The notes beneath the pieces are model-generated. The model ran no database searches. It was not told the origin of the DNA and saw only the letters and a program-made list of their open reading frames with translations. Below are positions 56,284 through 64,000 of a DNA stretch of 64,000 bases, piece after piece. The DNA lies in NCBI GenBank assembly GCA_963753545.1, contig CAVWCQ010000008.1:3162001-3226000 (forward strand). Reading direction: 5' to 3'. This DNA comes from CAVWCQ01 sp963753545. Its GTDB lineage: Bacteria; Chloroflexota; Anaerolineae; Aggregatilineales; Aggregatilineaceae. Positions within the stretch are counted from its first letter, which is position 1. Each line of letters starts with the position of its first letter. The position numbers were made by a program, and so were the translations under genes.

Positions 56284-57812
56284 TGTTTAGCCGCTTCCTT
56301 CGCCCTCAAAGTTGGATTTCTCTCCCATTCGATGCGCGGCTGGACAAACTCCAGCCGCGTATAACTCCATCTCTCGTTGTCTTTTGTGGCGGCCTCAACC
56401 TGATCCTGATCCAGTGGGTTTTAGTCAGGGAACTCACAGCACTCCTTCAGGGCACTGAACTCGTTATTCTTCTCACAACGATTGCCTATTTCGTTGGATT
56501 ATCCATCGGCTACGGTCTATCCCAATATGTCAAAAAGGCATGGCTAAAACCTCTTGGCACAATCACGCTTGTTTTGCATCTGACGCTACCCATCTGGTTC
56601 CGGTTGCTTGTCGCCGGTTTTCACAGTATCCAAGGCTACTGGCTGGCATTTGTCATTCTGCCTATCCTGACTCCGTTTATTGTGCCCGCTTTTTACAGCG
56701 TCTTTTTGCCGCTTTTTGCTGATCAGAAGGAAGAGAAGTTATCAAAACTCTATGCGTTTGAGGTTTTAGGCTCAGGTTTAGCAGTTCTCGTTTTGGTTGA
56801 GATGGGAGGCTTCGGTTTACAGGGTATAACCGCTGTTTACAGTATTATCTTACTGACCATTCTGGCAACTTTAGGAATGAAACGTAAAAGGTTATTCGCG
56901 CTAGTGATTGCCAGTCTTGCCTGGATAGTCTGCCTGCCACAGGTAAACTACTGGAGCAATGCGCTCTGGTTTCGCGAACTGAAAGGACTGCCAGAAGGTA
57001 CAATCACGCTGTTTTCGGGCTACAGCGCTTACCAAAAAGTGGATGTTCTCCAAGCGCCCGATGGGACGCGATACCTGTACCTGGATGGACTGGAACATTT
57101 TGGTTCCAAGGGCGGAAGCTGGCTCAACATAATTATGGGCCGCATACCAGCATCACTGCTTCTCCCTGAAAAAGCGTTGGTATTAGGCGCAGGCTCCATG
57201 CAAATGGAGTTGATGATTGCCAACTACGCAGGCCATGTGACCACCGTCGAAATTGACCCGATGGTGATTGATGCCAGTACCCGTTATTTTACGGCCTACA
57301 ATCACATCGACAGGCTAACGAACCGGACAATTGTGGCTGACGATGCTAAACATTTTATCGCTAACACAGATGAACACTATGATTTGATCGCCACAGATCT
57401 ACCCGCCCCATTTTCCATACAAACGGCTGCCTTATACTCGGAGCCTTTTTATCAATCGATTGAAGACAAGCTCAGCTCACGAGGGGTGTTTGTGGTAAAC
57501 CTCGCCAGCACCTTTGAGCCAGATGACATTGCTTCTCGCCGGATTGTTGCCTCCTTGATGAGAACCTTCGATGACGTGATCGTTGTCACATCTGGTTCAG
57601 CAGGTTGGAGTTTTGCCTATGCCAGCAATGATCTGCCATTTAACATTCAGGATTTGATCGTCGCTCTGGAAGCGAGCGGGGAATCCAACTTCATTATCTA
57701 TGACAGGCGCGCCGTTGACCTTATTGCAGGCAATGCGCGGCCCATTACTCTGGATACAATGGATTTTGTCTTAAAAATCAGCGCTGACAGGATAATATCT
57801 CGCTTGAGGTAG
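56283..57812 (+). CDS. Membrane protein with spermidine-synthase-like domain
   Basis: 509 residues from GTG 56283, which shares one base with the preceding stop. About six membrane segments cover residues 25-225 (LILIQWVLVRELTALLQGTE, then AYFVGLSIGYGLSQYVK). The Rossmann domain contains KALVLGAGSMQMELMIANYA, TTVEIDPMVID and HYDLIATDLPAPF. It is a relative of the fused protein at 33634 but lacks the C-terminal membrane bundle, which appears to be supplied by the next gene. Enzyme activity and substrate unknown. Confidence 0.8.
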   Translation: MFSRFLRPQSWISLPFDARLDKLQPRITPSLVVFCGGLNLILIQWVLVRELTALLQGTELVILLTTIAYFVGLSIGYGLSQYVKKAWLKPLGTITLVLHLTLPIWFRLLVAGFHSIQGYWLAFVILPILTPFIVPAFYSVFLPLFADQKEEKLSKLYAFEVLGSGLAVLVLVEMGGFGLQGITAVYSIILLTILATLGMKRKRLFALVIASLAWIVCLPQVNYWSNALWFRELKGLPEGTITLFSGYSAYQKVDVLQAPDGTRYLYLDGLEHFGSKGGSWLNIIMGRIPASLLLPEKALVLGAGSMQMELMIANYAGHVTTVEIDPMVIDASTRYFTAYNHIDRLTNRTIVADDAKHFIANTDEHYDLIATDLPAPFSIQTAALYSEPFYQSIEDKLSSRGVFVVNLASTFEPDDIASRRIVASLMRTFDDVIVVTSGSAGWSFAYASNDLPFNIQDLIVALEASGESNFIIYDRRAVDLIAGNARPITLDTMDFVLKISADRIISRLR

Positions 57813-57814
57813 CA

Positions 57815-58336
57815 ATGAGAAGCCAGAAGGCATCCTATCAACTTTATCCATCTTGTGTGGGATTACTGTTGGGACTTCTCCAAACAGGACTGTTTCTCCA
57901 ATTGACATTTACCCTGTCTTCCAGCTTCAGGACGTATCTTTTGGTTACGCTCTGCTGGCTCCTGGGGAGTGCCGTGGGCGTAACAGTTGGCTCCAAACAC
58001 CAACTTCGACTCAGCCAGAGCCTTCTCCTTGCGCTGCTGGCATTTTTTACATGCACCCTCCTGCTCTTTCTCAAACCATTTTATATGCAGCTATGGATCG
58101 TTTATGCTGGCCTGATTGTTATGATCGGCTTTTATCCCGGTCTGTTTTACAACCGGATGTCTACCATTTATCGCGCCAATGCCCTGTTTTTTCAAGAGAA
58201 CAACGGCTTTATTTTGGGCCTTGTCGCTGGTACTCTTTCCTTTATGATAGTCGGGCGTCCGGCAATCTGGGGTGGCATTGTCCTGATTGCCGGACTGTTA
58301 GCTTTGTTGGGAGAACCCATCCAACCAGCCGACTAA
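57815..58336 (+). CDS. Membrane protein, separate C-terminal bundle of the SpeE-like protein
   Basis: 173 residues with about five membrane segments (VGLLLGLLQTGLFLQLTFTL, TYLLVTLCWLLGSAVGVTVG, QLWIVYAGLIVMIGFYPGLF). The GFYPGLFYN ... ENNGFILGLVAGTLS pattern parallels GIPMGVPFP ... AVNGAFSVLGSVLAV at the end of the fused protein at 33634, so this looks like a split-off half. ATG 57815 follows GAGGT and is 2 bases after the previous stop, so the two products probably assemble together. Confidence 0.72.
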   Translation: MRSQKASYQLYPSCVGLLLGLLQTGLFLQLTFTLSSSFRTYLLVTLCWLLGSAVGVTVGSKHQLRLSQSLLLALLAFFTCTLLLFLKPFYMQLWIVYAGLIVMIGFYPGLFYNRMSTIYRANALFFQENNGFILGLVAGTLSFMIVGRPAIWGGIVLIAGLLALLGEPIQPAD

Positions 58337-58341
58337 TGTTT

Positions 58342-59438
58342 CTAGCGGGGCATAATACAGACCGTTAGCTTTCCGTCCACCGCCGCCGGGCAAATATGAC
58401 GCTGCCCATCCGTACCTGCAATTTCAAAATCTGCCGCCCAGAAAATAAGATCGGGTCCAATATTCAGTTGAGCAATCACGTCACATGCTTGTGGCGGTGT
58501 AGTCGCTTCGGGATTGCTGTTGGTGAAAAAGAGGCACTGCCCTGGTGCAAGTCGCCGGATATCTGCCACCGTCGGAGGGTTTCCAAACAGGGACGGATCG
58601 CCAATGGGAACAGCCGCTCCCGAAACACTGCTATTGGGGTTGTAGTTGTAAACCTGTGTGGCAGCGGTTGACATCCATCTGTTCGCAGATTGGTTTAGAA
58701 CAACCAATCGATCGGTTGTATAAGCCAGGTAGATGTAGTCTGTTACGTCATCTCCCAAAGCGTCGGCAGGGACAAAGAATTCGCACCGCTGCTGCCCTGC
58801 ACCAGGAGCGGCAGCGTTACATACCGCACGCTCAATGCCGCCCTGCGACACTTGAAACCGAGTAACTCCATTGGTTCCAGTCCAAAAATGACTTTCTGCG
58901 TGGGTGGTACTGAGCCACCGTTGAACGGTTGTACACTCGGCAGGTCGTTCTGAGTTAGTGCGGGGAATAGCCCACAGTTGGACGCACTCGTTCCCACTCA
59001 GAGTATTCAACCAACTGCTTGAGTTAAAGGATGCAGGAGTTGTGCCATCCAGTGCGGTAAATACAATGGTGGTTAAATCTAGCACCCCCCCTGTGTGATT
59101 GACGAGTGTGATCACATTTTCGTCATAAAGAAGAAGGACATTGGGAGATTCAGCACCGTAACATCAACCGCCGTGCCGCGTTCTACGGTTTGACCCGCGG
59201 GAAGGGACTGCAAACTCACAGCGCCTGGTTCAAAAGTAGCACTCTCTGTCCAGGGTTCACTGGCCTGTGCGCCCAGAGCTAAACCATTCTGATTCAAAAC
59301 GGCTGCTGCTTCTGGTACGCTCAAGCCTGTGATGTCCGGCACGGTTGTAGAGGTGTCGTCTTGGGCCAACACGATTGGGGTGGCAAATACAATTGCCAGT
59401 CCGAACAGTATCAAGGAAAAGACCCGTACTTTTCTCAT
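58342..59438 (-). CDS. Secreted PASTA-domain protein with C-terminal beta domain (frameshifted)
   Basis: Signal peptide at residues 1-26 (VRVFSLILFGLAIVFATPIV), ATG 59436-59438 with GAGGGAAAC before it. One PASTA domain (VPDITGLSVPEAAAVLNQNG, ending TAVDVTVLN). The frame then closes at 59112 while the next frame continues PNVLLLYDENVITLVNHTGG and DLTTIVFTALDG to 58342, about 365 residues in all. The break is either one missing base near 59143 or a GTGA overlap of two genes; one protein is likelier because the second part would start inside a beta domain and lack a signal. Function unknown; several Cys suggest an exported disulfide-bonded protein. Confidence 0.65.
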
Positions 59439-59518
59439 GTTTCCCTCACAGAAATTGTTTTTAGCACTTATAAGCATTTTACAGGAATAGCAGTTTCTTT
59501 GAATATAGGATTCTCAGT

Positions 59519-59728
59519 CTACGATATTCTGGTACCTGTCGATGTCAAGCCTCCAAAGTTAGGGCCAAGCAAAAGGAGAGTCAGGATCTGATGGCAGCTA
59601 TCGGCCAGTGCGCTCAAAATACCCGAGTGACCGTCAATCACAATTGCTTGGCGATGCAGTTCCAGGGCATGAATTTGTTGGGGATGACCCATCCACGCAT
59701 CCTTGCATTTTAGGGCGATCAGAAGCAT
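59519..59728 (-). pseudogene. N-terminal fragment of an M19 (renal dipeptidase-like) gene
   Basis: The minus strand encodes ALELHRQAIVIDGHSGILSA then LAD, matching the start of M19 dipeptidases, where the His and Asp of the first motif bind zinc (usual form IDGHxDxL, here IDGHSGIL). The frame ends after about 69 residues with no second metal motif. Probably a truncated remnant. Confidence 0.4.
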
Positions 59729-59774
59729 GATTACTTGAAAATCTTACCTGGTTTCTTAAAGGAGTTTAATTATT

Positions 59775-61298
59775 ATGACTATTATTCTAGATGGCTCTAG
59801 TCTCACCATTGAAAAGCTGGTGAGCATCGCTCGTCATGGGGAGAAAGTAGAATTAGCTCCCACCGCCTTGGAGCGAATCAAGGCTTGTCGGACGATGGTA
59901 GAGGAAAAAGTCAAGGCGCACGAGATCATGTACGGTGTCAACACGGGTATCGGTGAATTCTCGGAAGTTGTCCTGACTGATGAGCAGGTCGAGCAGTTTC
60001 AAAAGTATTTGATTTATAACCATGCAGCCGGAATTGGCGCACCTGCCTCCATCGAGACTGTACGCGGCGCAATCACGAGCCGGATCAATGTCCATGCGCG
60101 TGGATATTCGGGCTGCCGTCCAGAAATAACGCTCACCCTGGTCGATCTGCTCAACAAAGGAGTGACCCCCGTAGTCTGTCAAAAAGGCTCGGTAGGCGCT
60201 TCCGGCGATCTGGCTCCAATGTCCCAGATCGCACTTTTGCTGATGGGAGAAGGCGAAGCCTTTTATCAGGGCCAGCGAATGCCGGGGCGTGATGCTATGG
60301 AAAAGGCTGGTATTCCTGTGCCCGGTCTTCAAGCACGAGATGGGCTAGCCACAATCAACGGTTCCAACGTGACCACCGCCATGAGCGCGATCCAGTTGTA
60401 CGATATGAATCGCTGGCTTAAGCAGGCCGAGATCGCCTGTGCCATGTCGTTGGAAGCCCTCTATGCCAACATGAAGCCCTATGATGGTCGTCTGCATCAG
60501 CTTCGGGGATTCGGCGGAGCGGTGCGAGCCGCCGGTGCCATTATGAAATGCATCGAAGGAAGCGATCTTCTGACGGGTAAGCTCAAGATGAAAGTTCAGG
60601 ATGCCTACTCGATGCGTTCCACGCCTCAAGTGATTGGGGCAGCCCATGATGCATGGTCCTATGCGAAAATCCAGGTGGAAATTGAGCTAAACGGTGTAGC
60701 CGATAACCCCATCTTCATGCCCGAAGACAAACTGACTCTCACAGGCGCTAATTTTCAGGGTACTCCGATAGCACTACCAATGGATATGATGAGTGCTGCC
60801 ATTACAACAGTGTGTGTGTTATCCGAGCGTCGTCTTAACCGCCTGACCAACCCCGCTTTGAGTATTGGACTACCCCCATTCTTGACCAAAGGTGCCGGTA
60901 TGATGTCTGGTATGATGCTCAGCCAGTACACTGCCGACAGTCTCATCGTGGAGCAACGAATTCTGTCTATGCCGGCCAGCATCCAATCAATTCCAGCAGC
61001 CGCCGACCAGGAAGACTTTGTGTCAATGGGAATGAATACCGCCATCAAAAATGCCCAGATATTGGAAAATGCCTATGGCGTGTTGGGCATTGAGTTCATG
61101 GCTGCTGCTCAAGCATTGGATTTTCGCGAGTTTACGCCAGGACACGGTGTGCAGACAGCTCGCTCAGTCATTCGTCAATATGTGGAACACCTCGAAGAAG
61201 ATCGCCCACTGTATTCTGACCATACCCGAATGATGGATCTAGTCAAATCATGTGAGATATTGGAGAGGGTTGAAAGCGTCGTCGGAAATCTGGAATAG
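59775..61298 (+). CDS. hutH: Histidine ammonia-lyase-like aromatic amino acid lyase
   Basis: 507 residues of the HAL/PAL family, which removes ammonia from an aromatic amino acid via an MIO cofactor formed from Ala-Ser-Gly, here residues 142-144 in GSVGASGDLAP, the same numbering as classical HutH. YNHAAGIG carries Asn where HAL has Ser but keeps the His. Two motifs differ: GLATINGSNV (HAL: NGTQ) and DQEDFVSMG (HAL: QEDHVSMG), the latter keeping the Glu. Histidine is the likeliest substrate but not certain. AAAGGAG precedes ATG 59775. No hutU, hutI or hutG gene is visible nearby. Confidence 0.82.
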   Translation: MTIILDGSSLTIEKLVSIARHGEKVELAPTALERIKACRTMVEEKVKAHEIMYGVNTGIGEFSEVVLTDEQVEQFQKYLIYNHAAGIGAPASIETVRGAITSRINVHARGYSGCRPEITLTLVDLLNKGVTPVVCQKGSVGASGDLAPMSQIALLLMGEGEAFYQGQRMPGRDAMEKAGIPVPGLQARDGLATINGSNVTTAMSAIQLYDMNRWLKQAEIACAMSLEALYANMKPYDGRLHQLRGFGGAVRAAGAIMKCIEGSDLLTGKLKMKVQDAYSMRSTPQVIGAAHDAWSYAKIQVEIELNGVADNPIFMPEDKLTLTGANFQGTPIALPMDMMSAAITTVCVLSERRLNRLTNPALSIGLPPFLTKGAGMMSGMMLSQYTADSLIVEQRILSMPASIQSIPAAADQEDFVSMGMNTAIKNAQILENAYGVLGIEFMAAAQALDFREFTPGHGVQTARSVIRQYVEHLEEDRPLYSDHTRMMDLVKSCEILERVESVVGNLE

Positions 61299-61312
61299 AG
61301 TTTTTTAGAGAT

Positions 61313-61338
61313 AGGGCGTGTCCAAGCTGACACGCCCT
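61313..61338 (+). terminator. Hairpin after the ammonia-lyase gene
   Basis: AGGGCGTGTC-6-GACACGCCCT, a perfect 10-bp stem starting 15 bases after the stop, preceded by TTTTTT. No T-run follows, so it may act from either side. Confidence 0.55.
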
Positions 61339-61436
61339 CCACCAGAAATATTACTTCCGCTCGCAGTTCATAGTCTGCATACACGCCGATATAAAACATA
61401 ACCTGCCCTGAAATTAGCTGACAGCGTATTCGCTTT

Positions 61437-61571
61437 TTACTCTACAATACGGAATGTAGAAGCAATATCCATTTTCTTCAGACGGCGACTACTCAATACA
61501 GGAATCAGAACAGCCACCAAAATTCCTAGAACATGCACAGTTAGTACGAGTAAAGTGGAGGACGGCAGTGC
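61437..61571 (-). pseudogene. C-terminal remnant of an FtsX/MacB-type ABC permease
   Basis: About 44 codons on the minus strand: a membrane segment LLVLTVHVLGILVAVLIPVL followed by SSRRLKKMDIASTFRIVE and TAA at 61437-61439. The basic stretch followed by a D-IAS-T-R ending is the usual close of FtsX-domain permeases. A stop precedes the fragment and no upstream half is present. Confidence 0.5.
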
Positions 61572-61629
61572 TCAAATTCAGTACAGCCATATGAAAAAGG
61601 GGACCGGGTAAAGAGGGTACGTATTTAGC

Positions 61630-62421
61630 TCACTTGATGAGCTGTACGCGCTGTGGATTGGTATAAACTCGTAGGCTGCCTTGGCGAGCATATCCTATAA
61701 TGCAGATGTTCCACATATCTGCCAGTTGCACCGCAGTACTGGTCGGCGCAGTGCGGCTGACCACCAGAGGAACTTTCATTCGCCATGCTTTCCCTAACAT
61801 TTCGGAACTGATGCGACCGCTCGTCAGAAGCAGACAATCAGTCGTATCCATCTTCTTTTGCAGTGCCTTGCCACTAAGCTTATCAATCGCATTGTGGCGA
61901 CCTACATCTTCGGCACTAAAAAGTAACTGATCCGCGTGAGCGAGACTTGCGGTATGAACACCGCGCACCAGCTGGTACAGTCTCGCAGCCTGCTGCAAAT
62001 CGTGCATCCGTTCCAAGACTGCATCAACCGTAGTCGAAAAATCGGTGATCAGAGGAGGATGGGTTTGAGTAATATCCTGGAAGGTAACGCCACCACTGCA
62101 ACCTGTCGTAAGGATAACGCGCTGTGGCGGATCAAAATCCGCCTGTTTGAGCCATACGTCAACTGCGGTTTGGTGAACATTTAACTGCACCAGTTTCACT
62201 TCATCAATAGAATGAATCAGCCCTTCATTATATAAAAGTCCCAGTGCCAGGCTCTCTTGATCAATCGGGCTGCACAATACTGTTGCCAGCAACTTTCCAT
62301 TCACGTAGATGCTGAGTGAAGCTTCCTCGATTATTCCTCCCTCAACCAGTTCAGGCTGCTGATTTTGTTTGACAATCCAGTAGCGGTATGGTTTTGCTCC
62401 TCGTTCACAAACTTCAGCCAT
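61630..62421 (-). CDS. fdhD: Formate dehydrogenase accessory sulfurtransferase FdhD
   Basis: 263 residues. FdhD delivers sulfur to the molybdenum cofactor of formate dehydrogenase. Hallmark LLFSAEDVGRHNAIDKLSGK; the active-site loop is TTGCSGGV, with one Cys rather than the CxxC of E. coli, as in some other FdhD proteins. ILLTSGRISSEMLGKAWR matches the family C-terminal half. ATG 62421 overlaps the stop of the upstream gene by 8 bases, tying it to the formate dehydrogenase-type electron-transfer genes. Confidence 0.92.
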   Translation of the reverse strand: MAEVCERGAKPYRYWIVKQNQQPELVEGGIIEEASLSIYVNGKLLATVLCSPIDQESLALGLLYNEGLIHSIDEVKLVQLNVHQTAVDVWLKQADFDPPQRVILTTGCSGGVTFQDITQTHPPLITDFSTTVDAVLERMHDLQQAARLYQLVRGVHTASLAHADQLLFSAEDVGRHNAIDKLSGKALQKKMDTTDCLLLTSGRISSEMLGKAWRMKVPLVVSRTAPTSTAVQLADMWNICIIGYARQGSLRVYTNPQRVQLIK

Positions 62422-63112
62422 TGTTATTGCCCTTACGCTTCTGCCGGGTACTCCGCCAGATATCTTCTAAACTCCAGCCCTGTTCCAGCCCATACTCGAT
62501 CTTCGGCTTGAGTGCTCCTGTTGGGCAGATTCCGACACACTGCCCACAAAACACACAGGGCGATTCCGGCATCCGAATCTCGAAGGCGGTTGAAACCTGT
62601 GTATTAAAACCGCGCCCACGCAGAGTCAGAGCATAAGTATATTGCGCATCTTCTCCACAGACCTGGACGCAGCGCCAGCACATTACGCACTGGCTGTAAT
62701 CCCGAATATAAAATGGATTGTCATCGAGCAGAGGAGCTTCTCGCCGTTTGGCTTGAGGGAATCGATTTGGATCGGCATGGTAATCAGCCATAAGCTGCTG
62801 GATTTCAGGAGCCTGGTCTAAATTCACAGATGCATTCAACATCTCAAGAATGGTACGGCGGCTCTGCTCAACGCGCGCGTTATGTGTATAGACCTTCATC
62901 CCTTGTTCGCACAAAGTCACGCAGGCGGCCTGAAGCAACCGCATACCCTCTATCTCAACAACACACATGCGACATAGACCATTTGCTGTCGTTGCATCAT
63001 GATAGCAGATCACCGGAATGTTCTGATCGAGCCGCCGTGCCGCCTCTAAAATCGTTGTTCCTGAAGGAACAGTCACTTCCTGACCATCAATTGTGAGGAT
63101 AACAACGGTCAT
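62414..63112 (-). CDS. HoxU/NuoG N-terminal-like iron-sulfur protein
   Basis: 232 residues from ATG 63112, chosen because it overlaps the NuoF-like stop (ATGA). N-terminal 2Fe-2S ferredoxin domain with cysteines in VICYHDATTANGLCRMCVVE and QAACVTL, and a C-terminal 2[4Fe-4S] domain with SQCVMCWRCVQVCGE and SPCVFCGQCVGICPTGAL. The His-Cys3 cluster found between these domains in NuoG and HoxU is not visible. It would carry electrons between a formate dehydrogenase and the diaphorase next door. Confidence 0.87.
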   Translation of the reverse strand: MTVVILTIDGQEVTVPSGTTILEAARRLDQNIPVICYHDATTANGLCRMCVVEIEGMRLLQAACVTLCEQGMKVYTHNARVEQSRRTILEMLNASVNLDQAPEIQQLMADYHADPNRFPQAKRREAPLLDDNPFYIRDYSQCVMCWRCVQVCGEDAQYTYALTLRGRGFNTQVSTAFEIRMPESPCVFCGQCVGICPTGALKPKIEYGLEQGWSLEDIWRSTRQKRKGNNNG

Positions 63113-64000
63113 TGAAGTAAGTCCTCCCACTTTGTGAGCGCGCTCAGAACAGCAGAGCCAGCCGTTTGCCCCAGGCCACAGAGAGAGGAATCAGTCATGG
63201 TCCGACCCACATCCATTAATCGTTCCCGATCCCCTGGTAGTGGATTGTCGGCTCGTTCCAGAATCTCCAGTTGGCGCTGTGTTCCAAGCTGACAGGGAAA
63301 ACATTTGCCGCAGCTTTCATGTTGGAAGAAACGTGCCAGTCGTTTAAGGACGTCACGCAAATCCACGGTATCATTAAAAACCATGATTGCACCAGATACC
63401 GAAGGTACCCCCAATCGCTCGCAAATTCTCAAATGTCAACCGCACATGAAGTTCACTCGGCTTCAAAAATGTGCCTGCCGCACCACCCATCAAGACTGCT
63501 TGCAGGGTACCTTCTATACCTCCACAATAAGAGTTCAAGAAATCATTCAGAGTTATTCCTGGCTCGATTTCGTAAACTCCCGGCTGACGGATATGTCCGC
63601 TGACCGAGACAAGTTTGGTGCCAGGGCTTTTTTCTGTTCCCCATGCACGGAACCAGGCTGCACCATGTTCAACGATACCGGGAACCGCGCACAATGTTTC
63701 CACATTGTTGATCACCGTTGGTCGGCCAAACAAGCCATGTGTCGTCGGATAGGGTGGCTTTATTCGCGGGAAGCCGCGTTTTCCCTCAATCGCCTCGAAC
63801 AGAGCCGTTTCTTCGCCGCAAATATAAGCGCCAGCACCACGCCTGACTTCAATATCAAATGAAACACTACTTCCCAAAATATTTTCGCCTAACAAACCAG
63901 CTTGCCTGGCTTCCGCAATAGCGACTTCAACACGGCGCTGGGCCTCTGGATACTCGCCGCGAATGAACAGATAACCTTGCTTAGATCCAACTGCATAGGC
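63109..64000 (-). CDS. NuoF/HoxF-like NADH-binding flavoprotein (partial, frameshifted)
   Basis: FMN- and 4Fe-4S-containing diaphorase subunit; the N-terminus lies beyond the window. Visible: YLFIRGEYPEAQRRVEVAIA, the FMN/NADH region RRGAGAYICGEETAL, GRPTVINNVETL, and the 4Fe-4S ligands in HESCGKCFPCQLG plus the distant SSLCGLGQTAGS. A run of five G near 63407 carries one base too many; corrected, it reads FENLRAIGVPSVSGAIMVFN. With FdhD downstream this suggests an NAD-linked formate dehydrogenase; a hydrogenase or other NAD-linked complex is an alternative. Confidence 0.85.

Noticed and set aside
62089..62130. FdhD considered broken because only one active-site Cys is present
   Set aside because: Some FdhD proteins carry a single Cys here; all other motifs and the length are intact.
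1..64000. CRISPR arrays, rRNA or tRNA genes, prophage
   Set aside because: No regularly spaced repeats, no rRNA-like sequence, no recognisable cloverleaf and no phage structural or lysis genes were seen.

Overview
The window looks like part of a heterotrophic bacterial chromosome, most likely from Chloroflexota (Anaerolineae/Caldilineae-like). This is an inference from gene content: many sugar ABC cassettes with local ROK or LacI regulators, a beta-phosphoglucomutase/GH65 fusion, secreted PASTA and PKD/DUF11-type beta proteins, and membrane proteins with a spermidine-synthase-like domain. No rRNA, tRNA, CRISPR array or intact insertion sequence was recognised. Many genes are split by single-base shifts. 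Nearly every one I could resolve is an extra base in a short homopolymer (for example 1522-1527, about 6013, 9389, about 26610, about 34655, about 53447, about 63407). I therefore read most broken genes as intact genes carrying sequence errors and annotate them at full length, noting each break.

Layout. 1-5453 (minus): GntR regulator, BMP-type binding protein, double ATPase and two permeases, a nucleoside-type ABC importer; a class III CoA-transferase gene is divergent (5555-6758). 7305-16165: an unusual cluster with two paralogous small beta proteins, two small unknown proteins, a ~1,200-residue PKD protein, a coiled-coil/beta protein, a trans-prenyl diphosphate synthase and a convergent geranylgeranyl-reductase-type flavoprotein. 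This is the best candidate for an undescribed system. 16548-23809: a ROK-controlled alpha-1,6-glucan locus (binding protein, two permeases, GH66, GH15). 24272-38581: a LacI-controlled locus with a beta-PGM/GH65 fusion, ABC importer, GH65/GH95-like hydrolase, membrane SpeE-like protein, YesL-like protein and GH36 alpha-galactosidase. 39202-43153: small stress or housekeeping genes (VOC, DUF1801, YCII, a deleted ECF sigma gene, cold-shock protein, HAD phosphatase). 43481-45322: GH13 protein whose nucleophile position is Asn.

45630-54404: a minus-strand sugar ABC cassette opposite a LacI regulator, an oxidoreductase and a GH78 rhamnosidase; the divergent promoters each carry the same operator. 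54745-59438: secreted and membrane proteins of unknown role. 59775-61298: histidine ammonia-lyase-like enzyme. 61630-64000 (minus): FdhD, a HoxU-like ferredoxin subunit and a NuoF-like diaphorase, suggesting an NAD-linked formate dehydrogenase whose catalytic subunit lies outside the window. Short gene relics (transposase, M19 dipeptidase, FtsX-type permease, ECF sigma factor) lie between the functional blocks.
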